Counted from the stretch's first letter, positions 54,157 to 63,350 are shown. The stretch: 64,000 nt of DNA from JAHJCW01 sp965369995 (GCA_965369995.1 CBDURO010000001.1:72896-136895); one strand, 5' to 3'. Notes: generated by a model from the letters alone, not told the origin. Made by a program: numbers and translations.

Positions 54157-55503
54157 ATGTTTACTCAATTAGCAGATAGATTTGATTCCGTTTTCCGGAA
54201 TTTACGTGGTCTCGGTAAAATTACCGATGGCAATATTCAGCACACTGTGCGGGATATTCGTCGTGCACTGTTGGAAGCCGATGTAAATTATAAGGTCGCA
54301 CGCGATTTTATCGAGCGGGTAAAGGAGCGTTCCGAAGGGACGAAGGTAATAAAATCGGTAAAACCGGGTGAATTGTTCATCAAAATCATCCGTGATGAAT
54401 TGATCACTTTATTAGGTGAAAAACCGGTTCAATTGGAGCTAGGTAAGAGTAAACCCACAGTGATTTTATTAGCGGGGATACAGGGCTCCGGTAAAACAAC
54501 TACGGCTGCAAAATTGGGGAATCTGTTAAAGAAGTCCGGGAAATCGGTCATGTTAGTTGCGGCTGATGTATATCGCCCGGCAGCTATTAAGCAATTACAG
54601 ATATTAGGAAAACAAATAGACATTCCTGTTTATTCTGAAAATAGCAAAAAGCCGGTTGATATTTGTAAAAATGCAGTTAAAAAAGCAAAATCAGAAAAAA
54701 TTGATATTGTTATTTTAGACTCAGCAGGTAGATTACACGTTGATAATGAGATGATGTCCGAGATTAAAGAAATCGCAAAAATTACAAATCCGGATGAAAC
54801 TCTGTTTGTTGTTGACAGTATGACAGGACAAGATGCAGTAAACTCAGCTTTAGCTTTTTCTGAAGTATTGGATATTACCGGAACTATCCTGACAAAATTG
54901 GATGGCGATGCCCGTGGCGGTGCTGCTATTTCGATTACAGAGGTTATTGGTAAGCCGATTAAATTTGTGGGCGTTTCCGAGAAAATGGACGGACTTGAGC
55001 AATTTGAGCCGCAACGAATTATAGATAGATTACTTGGATTTGGCGATGTGGTTTCATTAGTGGAAAAAGCACAATCCGTTATGGATGAAAAAGAAGCCGC
55101 TAAGCTTGAGAAGAAATTTAGAAAAAATGATTTTGATTTGGAAGATTTTAAAATCCAGTTAAGACAACTGGAAAAAATGGGACCGATGGAGCAGGTATTA
55201 GGAATGATGCCGGGAATGAACCGCAAAGCTCTGAAAGGTCTAAAAATTGATGATAGACAATTAACCTGGACAGAAGCAATTATTAATTCCATGACACCGT
55301 GGGAAAGACAAAATCCACACGCAATTAACGGAAGCAGAAGGAAACGTATTGCGCTTGGTTCAGGTAGATCGGTACAACAAGTAAATCAGCTATTAAAGCA
55401 GTTTGCCCAAATGAAAAAGATGATGAAAAATATGGGAAAAATGAAAATACCGGGATTATCTAAAATGTCTGCAAATTCAATAAACTTAATGGGAAATAAC
55501 TGA
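54157..55503 (+). CDS. ffh: Signal recognition particle protein Ffh
   Basis: SRP54 GTPase that carries nascent membrane proteins to FtsY. 448 residues: N domain (~1-90), P-loop GIQGSGKTTTAAKLG near 105, DSAGR and TKLDGDARGG in the G domain, and a Met-rich M domain (QMKKMMKNMGKMKIPG...) that holds 4.5S RNA and signal peptides. First gene of a run with rpsP, khpA, rimM, trmD and rplS. A possible promoter (TTGCGT, 18 bases, TATAGT) lies at about 54080-54110, with low certainty. Confidence 0.97.
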   Translation: MFTQLADRFDSVFRNLRGLGKITDGNIQHTVRDIRRALLEADVNYKVARDFIERVKERSEGTKVIKSVKPGELFIKIIRDELITLLGEKPVQLELGKSKPTVILLAGIQGSGKTTTAAKLGNLLKKSGKSVMLVAADVYRPAAIKQLQILGKQIDIPVYSENSKKPVDICKNAVKKAKSEKIDIVILDSAGRLHVDNEMMSEIKEIAKITNPDETLFVVDSMTGQDAVNSALAFSEVLDITGTILTKLDGDARGGAAISITEVIGKPIKFVGVSEKMDGLEQFEPQRIIDRLLGFGDVVSLVEKAQSVMDEKEAAKLEKKFRKNDFDLEDFKIQLRQLEKMGPMEQVLGMMPGMNRKALKGLKIDDRQLTWTEAIINSMTPWERQNPHAINGSRRKRIALGSGRSVQQVNQLLKQFAQMKKMMKNMGKMKIPGLSKMSANSINLMGNN

Positions 55504-55514
55504 GGAGATTACTT

Positions 55515-56303
55515 TTGGCAACACGAATAAGACTGAAGAGAATTGGAAGAAAAAATAGACCATTCTATAGAGTTGTAGTGATGGATTCACGTCAACGACG
55601 AGATGGTGCAGCAATTGAGGAATTGGGTTGGTATAATCCAATCGCTAAAGATAAAGATAACAATTTTGAACTCAAAGAAGAACGCATTTTGCACTGGTTG
55701 CAACTTGGTGCACAACCATCTGACATCGCTCATAAATTGATGAAAAGAGCCGGTATTGCCATGAAATGGCACTTGATGAAACAAGGTTTAGATGAAAAAG
55801 CTATTGAAAAAGAAATACAAAAACTTGATCTGAGAAGAGAAGCGCAAGCCAAAGAAAAGTTGGAAACCGCTGAAAAAGAATCAAAAAAGAAAGCTAAAGA
55901 ATCCGAGAAAACAGAAGAAGTAAAAGAAGCTATTAGTGAGGCTTCATCGGAAGAGCAAGTAGAGACCGAAAAAACTGATGAACCGGTCGAAGAAAAAGCT
56001 GAAACAAAGGAAGCGGAAGAAAGAGTTGAAGGTGAAAAAGTTCAGGAAGAATCAAAGTTAGAAAAGACTGAAGAAAAAACTGAACCGGTACAAGAGGAAG
56101 CTGAGCAAAAGACGGAAGATGCTAAAGTAGAAGAGACCAAAAAAACAAAAGTTACTGAAGATAAATCGACTGAAAACGAAAAAAAAACCGAAGAAACAAA
56201 AAAAGTAGCAACAACAAAAAAAAGCACTCCCAAGAAAAAATCAGAAGATAAAGCGAGTGCGAAAAAAGCTAAGTCAAAAGACAAAGCTAAAGACGACAAA
56301 TAA
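55515..56303 (+). CDS. rpsP: 30S ribosomal protein S16 with long charged extension
   Basis: The first ~85 residues (IRLKRIGRKNRPFYRVVVMD...RILHWLQLGAQPSD) are S16. A further ~175 residues, almost only Glu, Lys, Ala, Thr and Ser, follow; the end is Lys-rich. Ordinary S16 proteins have 80-90 residues; extensions of lower length occur in FCB bacteria. TTG 55515 is the start, with GAGGAG seven bases before it. The extension is predicted to be disordered or coiled coil, on the surface of the 30S body. No frameshift is seen. Confidence 0.93.
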   Translation: MATRIRLKRIGRKNRPFYRVVVMDSRQRRDGAAIEELGWYNPIAKDKDNNFELKEERILHWLQLGAQPSDIAHKLMKRAGIAMKWHLMKQGLDEKAIEKEIQKLDLRREAQAKEKLETAEKESKKKAKESEKTEEVKEAISEASSEEQVETEKTDEPVEEKAETKEAEERVEGEKVQEESKLEKTEEKTEPVQEEAEQKTEDAKVEETKKTKVTEDKSTENEKKTEETKKVATTKKSTPKKKSEDKASAKKAKSKDKAKDDK

Positions 56304-56325
56304 TCGATACCGATAGGAGGTATTA

Positions 56326-56577
56326 ATGCAGGAATTCATAGAAATGGTAGTAAAACAGTTAGTTGATAAGCCGGATGAAGTAAATGTGAATGCAGTAGAA
56401 GGCGAACAACAAATAATTTTTGAATTAACTGTTGGTGATGGTGATTTTGGAAAAGTAATCGGAAAACGCGGTAGAAATATTTCTGCCCTGCGCTCACTTT
56501 TATTTGCAATCAATGCAAAAAATGGTGGAAAACGCGCCCGTTTAGATGTTATCGATAAAAATGAGAAGCGAGATTAA
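56326..56577 (+). CDS. khpA: KH-domain RNA-binding protein KhpA
   Basis: An 83-residue single KH domain. GKVIGKRGRNISALRSLL holds the GxxG loop that grips RNA. It lies between rpsP and rimM as in many bacteria, with AGGAGG before its ATG. KhpA works with KhpB (Jag) in cell elongation and division control in Gram-positives; the role here is likely ribosome- or sRNA-related. Confidence 0.92.
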   Translation: MQEFIEMVVKQLVDKPDEVNVNAVEGEQQIIFELTVGDGDFGKVIGKRGRNISALRSLLFAINAKNGGKRARLDVIDKNEKRD

Positions 56578-56582
56578 GTAAT

Positions 56583-57083
56583 ATGGAAAAAAAGTTTGCC
56601 ATTGCAAGAGTTTCCAAACCGTTTGGCATGAAAGGTGCTGTTCGGTTAGCTCCTTTGTCTCGATATTGCGAAGATTATATATCGGAAAAACCGATATTTT
56701 TAGGTGACTCCGAAACATCAAGCACCAAGATTGAGCTATTAGAAAAAGCAAAGGATGGCAAACAAGTTCGTTGCGTATTCAAGGGAATTGATTCGCGCGA
56801 CGAGGCGGAAGCAATTAAAGGGAAATATGTATATGTTTCCGTTATGATTGATGATGAAATCAATCAAATTTCCAGCGATTTGATTGGCTATACAGTTGTC
56901 ACTGATATTGGTGATATTGTCGGTGAATTGATTGAAATATTATGGCTTCCGGTAAATGATATTTACGTAATTCATAATGAAGATCGTGAGATTTTAATAC
57001 CGGTTATTCCTGAAGTAATTAAATCAATTTACCATGATGAGAGAGCGATAGAGATTACTCCGATGGATGGTCTGCTGGATTGA
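56583..57083 (+). CDS. rimM: 16S rRNA processing protein RimM
   Basis: Ribosome maturation factor that binds S19 in the 30S head. 166 residues: an N-terminal beta barrel (RVSKPFGMKGAVRL, 9-22) and a PRC-barrel half (IGYTVVTDIGDIVGEL...ILIPVIPEVI). It overlaps trmD at TTGA. Confidence 0.93.
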   Translation: MEKKFAIARVSKPFGMKGAVRLAPLSRYCEDYISEKPIFLGDSETSSTKIELLEKAKDGKQVRCVFKGIDSRDEAEAIKGKYVYVSVMIDDEINQISSDLIGYTVVTDIGDIVGELIEILWLPVNDIYVIHNEDREILIPVIPEVIKSIYHDERAIEITPMDGLLD

Positions 57084-57802
57084 AGCAGATCGTAATTATT
57101 ACACCTGTACCGGATACAATTGATAGTCTAATCGCAAACAGCATGCTTAGGCAGGCTGTTGAGCGAAATGTTGTGGAGTTTAATGTTGTAAACATACGAG
57201 ACTTTACAAAAGGAAATTATCGCCAAGTTGATAATGAACCATTTGGCGGTGGCGACGGAATGGTAATGATGGCAGAACCATTGTTCAAAGCAATTGATTA
57301 TAGCTTGGAACAATGGGATTCGGATGATGTGAGAGTGGTGTATCCATCACCACAAGGTGTGCAGTGGACACATGAATTGGCTATGGAAAATAGTCAAATT
57401 GACAAGCTAATTTTTATTTGCGGACACTATAAGGGAATTGATGAACGCGTTATAGAAAAATATGTAACGCATGAATATTCAATCGGTAATTTTGTTGTTA
57501 CAGCCGGAGAGCTTCCTGCAATGATGATGATTGATAGCATAGTAAGATTGATTCCCGGTGTGTTGAATAAGTATGATTCGGCAATGAGTGATACATTTGC
57601 ATCAGATTTATTGGATGCACCATATTATACGAGACCGCGTGAAATTGAAGGTATGAAAGTACCGGGCGTCTTAATTGAAGGACATCATAAAAAAATTGAT
57701 GAGTGGCGTAACGCTCAAAGAGAAAAACGTACAAAAGCAAAACGCCCTGATATTTGGAAAAAATATTTAGAGAAAAGTGATCTTACGGAGAAGAGAAAAT
57801 GA
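57080..57802 (+). CDS. trmD: tRNA (guanine-37-N1)-methyltransferase
   Basis: SPOUT enzyme that methylates G37 of tRNAs, guarding the reading frame. 240 residues: YRQVDNEPFGGGDGMVM near 50, ICGHYKGIDERV near 113 and the knot region YSIGNFVVTAGELPAMMMID near 133. The start is TTG 57080 inside the rimM stop; family proteins begin at this place, so no other start fits. Confidence 0.97.
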   Translation: MKQIVIITPVPDTIDSLIANSMLRQAVERNVVEFNVVNIRDFTKGNYRQVDNEPFGGGDGMVMMAEPLFKAIDYSLEQWDSDDVRVVYPSPQGVQWTHELAMENSQIDKLIFICGHYKGIDERVIEKYVTHEYSIGNFVVTAGELPAMMMIDSIVRLIPGVLNKYDSAMSDTFASDLLDAPYYTRPREIEGMKVPGVLIEGHHKKIDEWRNAQREKRTKAKRPDIWKKYLEKSDLTEKRK

Positions 57803-58140
57803 ACAAATTACATGAAGTAACAAAAGATTTATTGAAAAAGGATATCCCTGAATTCAGTCCGGGTGATACTATTTCTATGGATATACGGGTTGTGGAAGGT
57901 GACAAAGAACGTATACAGCGTTTTCAGGGTGTTGTAATAGCTCGTAAACATGGTGGTATTGAAGAAACTATTACCGTGCGAAAAATATCTAATGGAATTG
58001 GTGTTGAAAGAATTTTCCCGATACATTCACCAATGATCTCTTCAATAAAAGTGATTCGACGAGGAAAGGTACGCCGTGCAAAACTTCATTATTTACGGAG
58101 TTTGACCGGTAAAGCAGCTCGAATAAGAGAGAAAAGATAA
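57799..58140 (+). CDS. rplS: 50S ribosomal protein L19
   Basis: A 113-residue L19 with FSPGDTISMDIRVVEGDKERIQ and the GVERIFPIHSPMI motif, both typical. It overlaps trmD by four bases and ends the ffh operon before a clear terminator. Confidence 0.97.
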   Translation: MNKLHEVTKDLLKKDIPEFSPGDTISMDIRVVEGDKERIQRFQGVVIARKHGGIEETITVRKISNGIGVERIFPIHSPMISSIKVIRRGKVRRAKLHYLRSLTGKAARIREKR

Positions 58141-58148
58141 ATTGAATT

Positions 58149-58176
58149 AAAAGCTCTCACAGCTGAGAGCTTTTTT
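58149..58176 (+). terminator. Intrinsic terminator of the ffh-rplS operon
   Basis: AAAAGCTCTCA (58149-58159) pairs with TGAGAGCTTTT across a CAGC loop; T-run to 58176. The next gene begins only nine bases later. Confidence 0.95.
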
Positions 58177-58184
58177 GTTTATTG

Positions 58185-59357
58185 ATGAATAATAACGAAA
58201 AAGTTATTCTTACTATTACGGGTTTCAGCCATCTATTGGTTCATTCCGTGATGCTTGTTCTGCCAGCTATCCTTTTAGTCTTGCGAGATCAATTTAATGT
58301 TGGTTTAGCAACTCTGGGAGTAATTGCAACTGCAAGTCAGTTCATGTTTGGTCTAGGTGCTTTACCAGCCGGAATCTTGGAGAAAAAGTTAGGTGGCAGA
58401 ACACTGCTATTAATTTATCAGGTTGGTGTTGTCGTTTCAATATTAATTATAATTTTATCACAAACACTGTGGTCTTTGACCGGTGGATTAATGTTGTTAG
58501 GTCTATCCAGCAGTATTTATCATCCTGCCGGACTTACTTTAATTTCACGCCGCGTAAAGGCGATTAGCAAAGGTATGGCTTTTCATGGTATTATGGGGTC
58601 AATCGGATTAGCGTTGGGACCAATAATTGGCGCATCATTAACAGTTCTTAACGGATGGAGATTACCATATTTTGTATTAGGCATAATCATGTTATTATTG
58701 ATATTAAGTACGACAATATTTATCCCATCGCGGAAGCGGGAACCTGAGACTGCTGACCATATTCAGCCCGAAGAAACAAATCGCCCTGCGCTATTATTAT
58801 ACTATGGAATGATCGTGATGATCGGTTTAGCATTTGCCGGATTTACAACCTTTATGCCGGCACATTTTGCTTTGGAAACACGTAATATTTTTGCATCATT
58901 ATCCGACACAATTAGAGGCGGATTGTTCACAACATTAGTGCTTTTGTCGGGAATTATTGGGCAGATGCTTGGTGGATTTTTGGGCGATAAATATAGTAAG
59001 CCAAAAATATTATTATGGGTAATTTTATTAAATATACCGTTGTTGGCATTGATGGGCTACACAACCGGAATTCCGCTTGTTATTTTTGGAATTTTATTAG
59101 GAGTGACGCATTTTGTTTGGCAGCCGGTAGGAAATTCGCTTATTGCACAAATATCGCACAGCAAACATCGTGGATTGAGTTACGGAATCAGTTTTTTTCT
59201 AAGTTTCGGAATGGGTTCTTTCGCTGCCGGTATCGGCGGTTTAATAGCTGAAAATTATGGAATTAATTTCGTATTTCCGGTTATGGCGCTATTCTTTATT
59301 CCCGGATTGATATTAGTAGTACCTTTTATTAAAGCTGTCGCTAAATCAAAATCGTAG
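58185..59357 (+). CDS. Major facilitator superfamily transporter
   Basis: A 390-residue membrane protein with about twelve segments. The loop AGILEKKLGGRTLLL near residue 64 and the mirrored GGFLGDKYSKPKILL near 266 are the MFS A-type motifs. The family includes drug and sugar efflux pumps; the substrate is unknown. ATG 58185 is chosen; there is a TTG just before. No ribosome site is visible, because the T-run of the rplS terminator reaches almost to the start. Its 3' end overlaps the convergent DDAH-like gene by 12 bases. Confidence 0.85.
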   Translation: MNNNEKVILTITGFSHLLVHSVMLVLPAILLVLRDQFNVGLATLGVIATASQFMFGLGALPAGILEKKLGGRTLLLIYQVGVVVSILIIILSQTLWSLTGGLMLLGLSSSIYHPAGLTLISRRVKAISKGMAFHGIMGSIGLALGPIIGASLTVLNGWRLPYFVLGIIMLLLILSTTIFIPSRKREPETADHIQPEETNRPALLLYYGMIVMIGLAFAGFTTFMPAHFALETRNIFASLSDTIRGGLFTTLVLLSGIIGQMLGGFLGDKYSKPKILLWVILLNIPLLALMGYTTGIPLVIFGILLGVTHFVWQPVGNSLIAQISHSKHRGLSYGISFFLSFGMGSFAAGIGGLIAENYGINFVFPVMALFFIPGLILVVPFIKAVAKSKS

Positions 59358-60107
59358 AGACAGGCAGCTTAATCCGCCGTCCAATTTTCTAAATTCCGAC
59401 ATATTCAATTCGATAGTTTTATATCCTGCCTGTTCAATTAATTGTTTTACCTTTGGATATCCTTTGGCAACTAATACATAATCATTTATCCAAACGCAGT
59501 TTGCGGCATAAGATTCATCATCATCAATTTTGATAAGGTTAAATTTTTTGAATTCCGGTTTATTTTTGAATTCGCCGGTTACGACTAAATTATTATTCTC
59601 TAAATAAGCTACCCCGGATTTTAAATGTATCATATCGCTCAACTGTACTGTAGAGCCGGTCATATCATATTTATTTAATATTTTGATGATTTGATTTGTT
59701 CCTGCAGAGTTTGTCCGTTTAGATAACCCTATATAATAATGTGATCCAACCATCATAATGTCACCGGCATCAACTGTTCCGGGCGACTTAATCTCTTCTA
59801 TGTCTTCGTAAAAATCTTCAATTACCATTTTCATTGACTTAGTTTCTTTGCGTCTTGATGGTGCGCCGGGACGAGTTACAATTCCGCAATGCGGAGTTAA
59901 TAATGCAGCATCTTCTACAAATGTTGAATCCGGATAATTATCGTTAGGGGGGAGGGTGGTAATTTCCATTCCACAGGATTTTAAAGCATCAACATATATC
60001 TTATGCTGTATTAATGCTTTCAAATAATCAGGAGGACCTTCAGTTGAAGAGGTTAGTCCCTTGATCATATTTTTACAAGGTGTTCGTACTATTGCATTTG
60101 TGAACAA
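59346..60107 (-). CDS. Dimethylarginine dimethylaminohydrolase-like hydrolase
   Basis: A 253-residue guanidine-modifying enzyme of the DDAH/amidinotransferase fold. The catalytic set is present: Glu65-Asp66 in FVEDAA, His161 in DMIHLKSG and Cys248 in DGGLSCLSLRF. DDAH proteins release citrulline from methylated arginine; close relatives act on ornithine or arginine, so the substrate is not settled. The start is TTG 60107 with AGGA seven bases before it. It is two bases after the isomerase-like gene and likely cotranscribed with it. The product of arginine breakdown could in principle feed carbamate kinase, but arcC is 32 kb away. Confidence 0.88.
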   Translation of the reverse strand: MFTNAIVRTPCKNMIKGLTSSTEGPPDYLKALIQHKIYVDALKSCGMEITTLPPNDNYPDSTFVEDAALLTPHCGIVTRPGAPSRRKETKSMKMVIEDFYEDIEEIKSPGTVDAGDIMMVGSHYYIGLSKRTNSAGTNQIIKILNKYDMTGSTVQLSDMIHLKSGVAYLENNNLVVTGEFKNKPEFKKFNLIKIDDDESYAANCVWINDYVLVAKGYPKVKQLIEQAGYKTIELNMSEFRKLDGGLSCLSLRF

Positions 60108-60109
60108 AT

Positions 60110-60955
60110 CTAAGTCCTATTTTTAATTAAAAAATCATCCAAAATATTAGCATATTTTCCGTATAAAACAAGTAAATGATTACCAAGCGGATTTGTCAAT
60201 AATTCACTCAAAATTTCTCTGTCATCAACTTTTACTCTGATCTGCGTTCTGCACAAATTGGGATTATGTTTATGTGGAATTATCTTTCCGGTGCATACAA
60301 ACTTTCGGTCAAGCTCCTTGCCGCCCAACCGAAAGAGTGTAACATCGGTCTGTTTTAATTTTCCGCTTAAGCCAATACCTTGGTTAGATTCAAAATGGGT
60401 GTCCAGCAGAACGCCATCGGCCATGCCGCAGGGAACAGTGCAATGAGCCAAAATTAATTGTGCGTTATCAATATCTATTTGTGACGGATTTGCCATCCAA
60501 ACCGGTTGCCCCGTTTTTCTGTTGGCAGTGACCATACCGATGAGACTCACAATATCGCCCTCGCAACCGGCAATAATTCCCTTATCATTTAATTTTGCCA
60601 AGGCAAAGCATCCGGTGGTTTGATATTCAAGCAGCAGATCAAAACAGCGTATCGTTAAAGCGGTAAGATTCTTTTCCTCCACAAGCTGCTTGAGCGCCAA
60701 ATAAAATGCCTCCGATTTCTTCAGCTCATTATAATTAATGCTCTCATTAATAACAGGGAAGGAGTTTAACAACGCGCCATTGGTTTTAGTTATAACTTGG
60801 TCATAAATTGAATACAATTCTTGGATGGGAATGTTTATAAACTCAAAACCTTTCAATTTATTTAAAATTGCAGCGGATGGTACGCTTGCAATCAGCCAAT
60901 CGGAAGGTTTGCCGATAATGCCTACGCGTTCAGTTTTATTGTTCGGATAATCCAT
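60110..60955 (-). CDS. Fucose/arabinose isomerase-like protein, C-terminal part
   Basis: 281 residues resembling the C-terminal half of L-fucose isomerase-like proteins (GCEGDIVSLIGMV, PVWMANPSQID, LAHCTVPCG). Its start overlaps the upstream 117-residue frame, which looks like the N-terminal part of the same protein; a +1 shift near 60936 would join them. ATG 60955 (or 60964) makes a separate protein possible. Metal-binding Glu and Asp residues of the isomerases are partly visible (Glu in GCEGD), but function is uncertain. Confidence 0.6.
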   Translation of the reverse strand: MDYPNNKTERVGIIGKPSDWLIASVPSAAILNKLKGFEFINIPIQELYSIYDQVITKTNGALLNSFPVINESINYNELKKSEAFYLALKQLVEEKNLTALTIRCFDLLLEYQTTGCFALAKLNDKGIIAGCEGDIVSLIGMVTANRKTGQPVWMANPSQIDIDNAQLILAHCTVPCGMADGVLLDTHFESNQGIGLSGKLKQTDVTLFRLGGKELDRKFVCTGKIIPHKHNPNLCRTQIRVKVDDREILSELLTNPLGNHLLVLYGKYANILDDFLIKNRT

Positions 60956-61289
60956 TATAATCATTTGTATCTTTTAGATAATAAATTTTACCCTGTTTAC
61001 CCTCTTGGTTTACGTGCGCAAGAATTTCGAGCGTGGCGGGGAGGGAGTTGTTAATTCCAATTGCAATAATTCTTATTTTAACGAAATCCTTTAAATCTTT
61101 CATTAATTCAAGGCATTTGTTCTCGGTGCCACCGGTCAGTATAAAAAAGTAGTTTTCGCTATCCGGTTCCGGTTTGGCTGCTTGAATTAATCTATATTTC
61201 TCAAAAATTGGTTTGTAGGCATCAATCAGTTTTTGCTGTTCATGTGGTTTAATAAAGCCAGAGGCGATAGGAATAAATTTTTTTTTCAT
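60936..61289 (-). CDS. N-terminal fragment of the fucose isomerase-like protein
   Basis: 117 residues (MKKKFIPIASGFIKPHEQQKL...) with a Rossmann-like strand pattern and FILTGGTENKCLELM near residue 50. It ends at TAA, and the next frame goes on from the same point. Fused by a +1 shift, the two make about 390 residues, a normal length for the family. A genuine two-gene arrangement, a mutation, a read error, or a programmed shift are all possible. Confidence 0.5.
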   Translation of the reverse strand: MKKKFIPIASGFIKPHEQQKLIDAYKPIFEKYRLIQAAKPEPDSENYFFILTGGTENKCLELMKDLKDFVKIRIIAIGINNSLPATLEILAHVNQEGKQGKIYYLKDTNDYNGLSEQ

Positions 61290-61366
61290 TAAATTAAAAA
61301 TTAAATAATTCAGTTATATAGTTCTGAATACGCAATAAATTCAAAATCAACTGAATAAAATTCAAA

Positions 61367-62541
61367 TCATAGTTTTTTCATTTTTCTGAGAGATGTTCCC
61401 AAATATTTTCTTTTAACCAGGGAATTTTTATTTTCTAGTTCTTTATATCGATGAATTAAACCATTTCTTTCTTCGACAAGATCATCAAGCTGAATAGTAA
61501 TGTTTTTTATATATGTACGAACTTCAGGATCATTGGGTATTTCGGGTCTTAAATCCTCAATATGATATTTTAATTTATTTATTGTTTCGGTTTCATCATC
61601 AATAATACTAGCCAGTACGTTCAATTCGTGATCTAGATTTTTACTCTGCGACAATAAAGAAATTTCTGATTTTGTCTTTTGAATCTCAGATTTTGTCATT
61701 TCTTGGATTTCTTCAAGCGCTTTCTTATTAACCTGTTCTTCAAGGTAACTAAGCCCATAGGTTAAAAATCTTTCAGATGAGTACATATGGAAACTAACGT
61801 TTGTTTCATTTTGTATTTCTTCTACTAGTTCTTGTCTCGGACCCATATTTCTTCCATCTTTTAGTTTCCACCACCAATCAATTTTTCTTTCATCTGTAAT
61901 AAATATTATGGGTTTCTTGGTCCTTTTTGCATATTCAATTATTTGTTTCCATAACACTAAATCGCCAAATTTTCTGTCTCCATGCTTATTTTTTTCATCT
62001 TCATACCCTGGGGGTATTTTTTTTGCATACCTCTCGATTCCTTCTTTGTAAATATCATTAAGTTGTTTATCATTAAAAGGTTTTGATATTTTATTTATAA
62101 ACAAATTTGATATGTCCGTATAAATTGGATCATCATCAAGGAAATCACAATATTTTTGTATGCTTTCTTCAACTTCAGCGTTGACATTATTAAAAACTTT
62201 ATTTAGTGATGTGTGAACTTTTTTCGATAGAAAAGGAGGTTTACTTGCAGATTGTAAATCTATTTTTATTTGATTTATTTTTTCGATGAATTTCTTATAT
62301 GCTTTTTCTTGGTCAGCTATAACCTCATATCTATTTTTATTGTATTCAAAAGCAGCTTGGTGTGGAAGCCAAATTTTCTTATCAAGTTTTTAATAAGGTC
62401 AATTAGTGCATCTTTTGTATTGTTTGAATAGCGATACAGATTTAACAATACATTTGCATCGAAACAAATTGTACTATTTTCCCAAAGAAATTGAATCTCT
62501 TCTTTAGTTTTTTTAACAAATCCTGGAAAAGTATTTTTCAT
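61367..62541 (-). pseudogene. PIN-like domain nuclease gene with a single frameshift
   Basis: The N-terminal frame (MKNTFPGFVKKTKEE...STICFDANVLLNLYRYS) stops early, and the rest of the protein (WLPHQAAFEYNKNRYEV ... FITDERKIDWWWKLKDG ... YLGTSLRKMKK) is in another frame. One extra A in the AAAAA run (+ strand T at 62387-62391) restores one ~391-residue protein. It matches PIN-like (PIN_8/DUF4935-type) proteins; acidic residues in CFDANVLLN, GDLVLWKQ and ITDERK fit the metal site. The C-terminal ~80 residues form a coiled coil. Such nucleases occur in toxin or defence settings; here it is broken, or read by slippage, or a sequencing indel. Confidence 0.75.
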
Positions 62542-62584
62542 ATCTTGATTTAATTTAAATATTTAATAGTCTTTAATCCAAAAA

Positions 62585-62601
62585 TTCCGGTGTTTTTCTG
62601 T
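62585..62601. repeat. First copy of a short intergenic repeat
   Basis: TTCCGGTGTTTTTCTGT, found again with one internal and a few edge changes at 63148-63164 (CTCCAGTGTTTTTCTGT). Both lie in noncoding DNA. Confidence 0.5.
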
Positions 62602-62729
62602 ATTTAGTTACGCTTACAAATGGGCAATTTCAACTAAACTTTTTACAGATTAAAGCACCAAATATATGCTTCAATTAAGCTCAACGGAGCATTTATCCAA
62701 CCCATTATTCTATTTCTTTTAATAAATTA

Positions 62730-62996
62730 TTAATCTTTCTTAAGAAGTTTTGTCCCTACATAAACACCTGCAAGAGCTATCGCACCTCCAGCTAAAATTT
62801 GCCAAATTGTATTAGTTGTGTTTATATCGGGAGCAGGGACTGATATTTTTGTTTTTCCATGTGTAAATGTAACATTTGTTGAATCATTATCAATTTTTAT
62901 ATCCGTTAATTTAATATCTGATTCGGGAAAATTTTCGTCTAAATAATCTTCAAGTTTTTCCTTCTCTTCTTTGGGCATATTGTTAAATGTAGTCAT
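62730..62996 (-). CDS. Small tail-anchored membrane protein of unknown function
   Basis: 88 residues. The first ~60 are soluble and acidic (KEEKEKLEDYLDENFPES, then a short beta-rich stretch), the last ~25 a membrane helix with a basic end (WQILAGGAIALAGVYVGTKLLKK). AGGGAG stands before the ATG. No family is recognised. It lies between the broken nuclease and a noncoding stretch. Confidence 0.55.
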   Translation of the reverse strand: MTTFNNMPKEEKEKLEDYLDENFPESDIKLTDIKIDNDSTNVTFTHGKTKISVPAPDINTTNTIWQILAGGAIALAGVYVGTKLLKKD

Positions 62997-63350
62997 TTTT
63001 TATCTCCCTATTTTGTTAATTAACGATTGTGTCTCTCATAGCTTTAAGTATAATAAAATACTTATTAATATCCTTCTAAAATTCCTTAAAAGATAAATAT
63101 TTAACCGAATTATGGTAAATTTTGTAATTACACAATCAATTACCAAACTCCAGTGTTTTTCTGTGCATTGTTCAAATATAATAGCTATGCTATTAACAAA
63201 TATTACAAAATTTATCCAATAAGTTGAACCACAACATTTCCTATCAAAATTTCCATAATCCGAAGTAACTGAAATATGAATTAGCGTTTATTGATTTTAG
63301 TGTAGCTAATATTATTGATAAATTAGAATCAACTAATAAGAGGTGTATTG
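62997..63350. other. Noncoding stretch with short repeat copy
   Basis: 354 bases with no gene seen. It holds the second copy of a short repeat at 63148-63164 (first copy at 62585-62601). The ribosome site of the next gene, AAGAGGT at 63338-63344, is at its right end. No RNA gene was recognised. Confidence 0.6.

Noticed and set aside
54630..55292. 220-codon frame opposite ffh
   Set aside because: Shadow of the ffh gene, Ser/Phe-rich, no family match.
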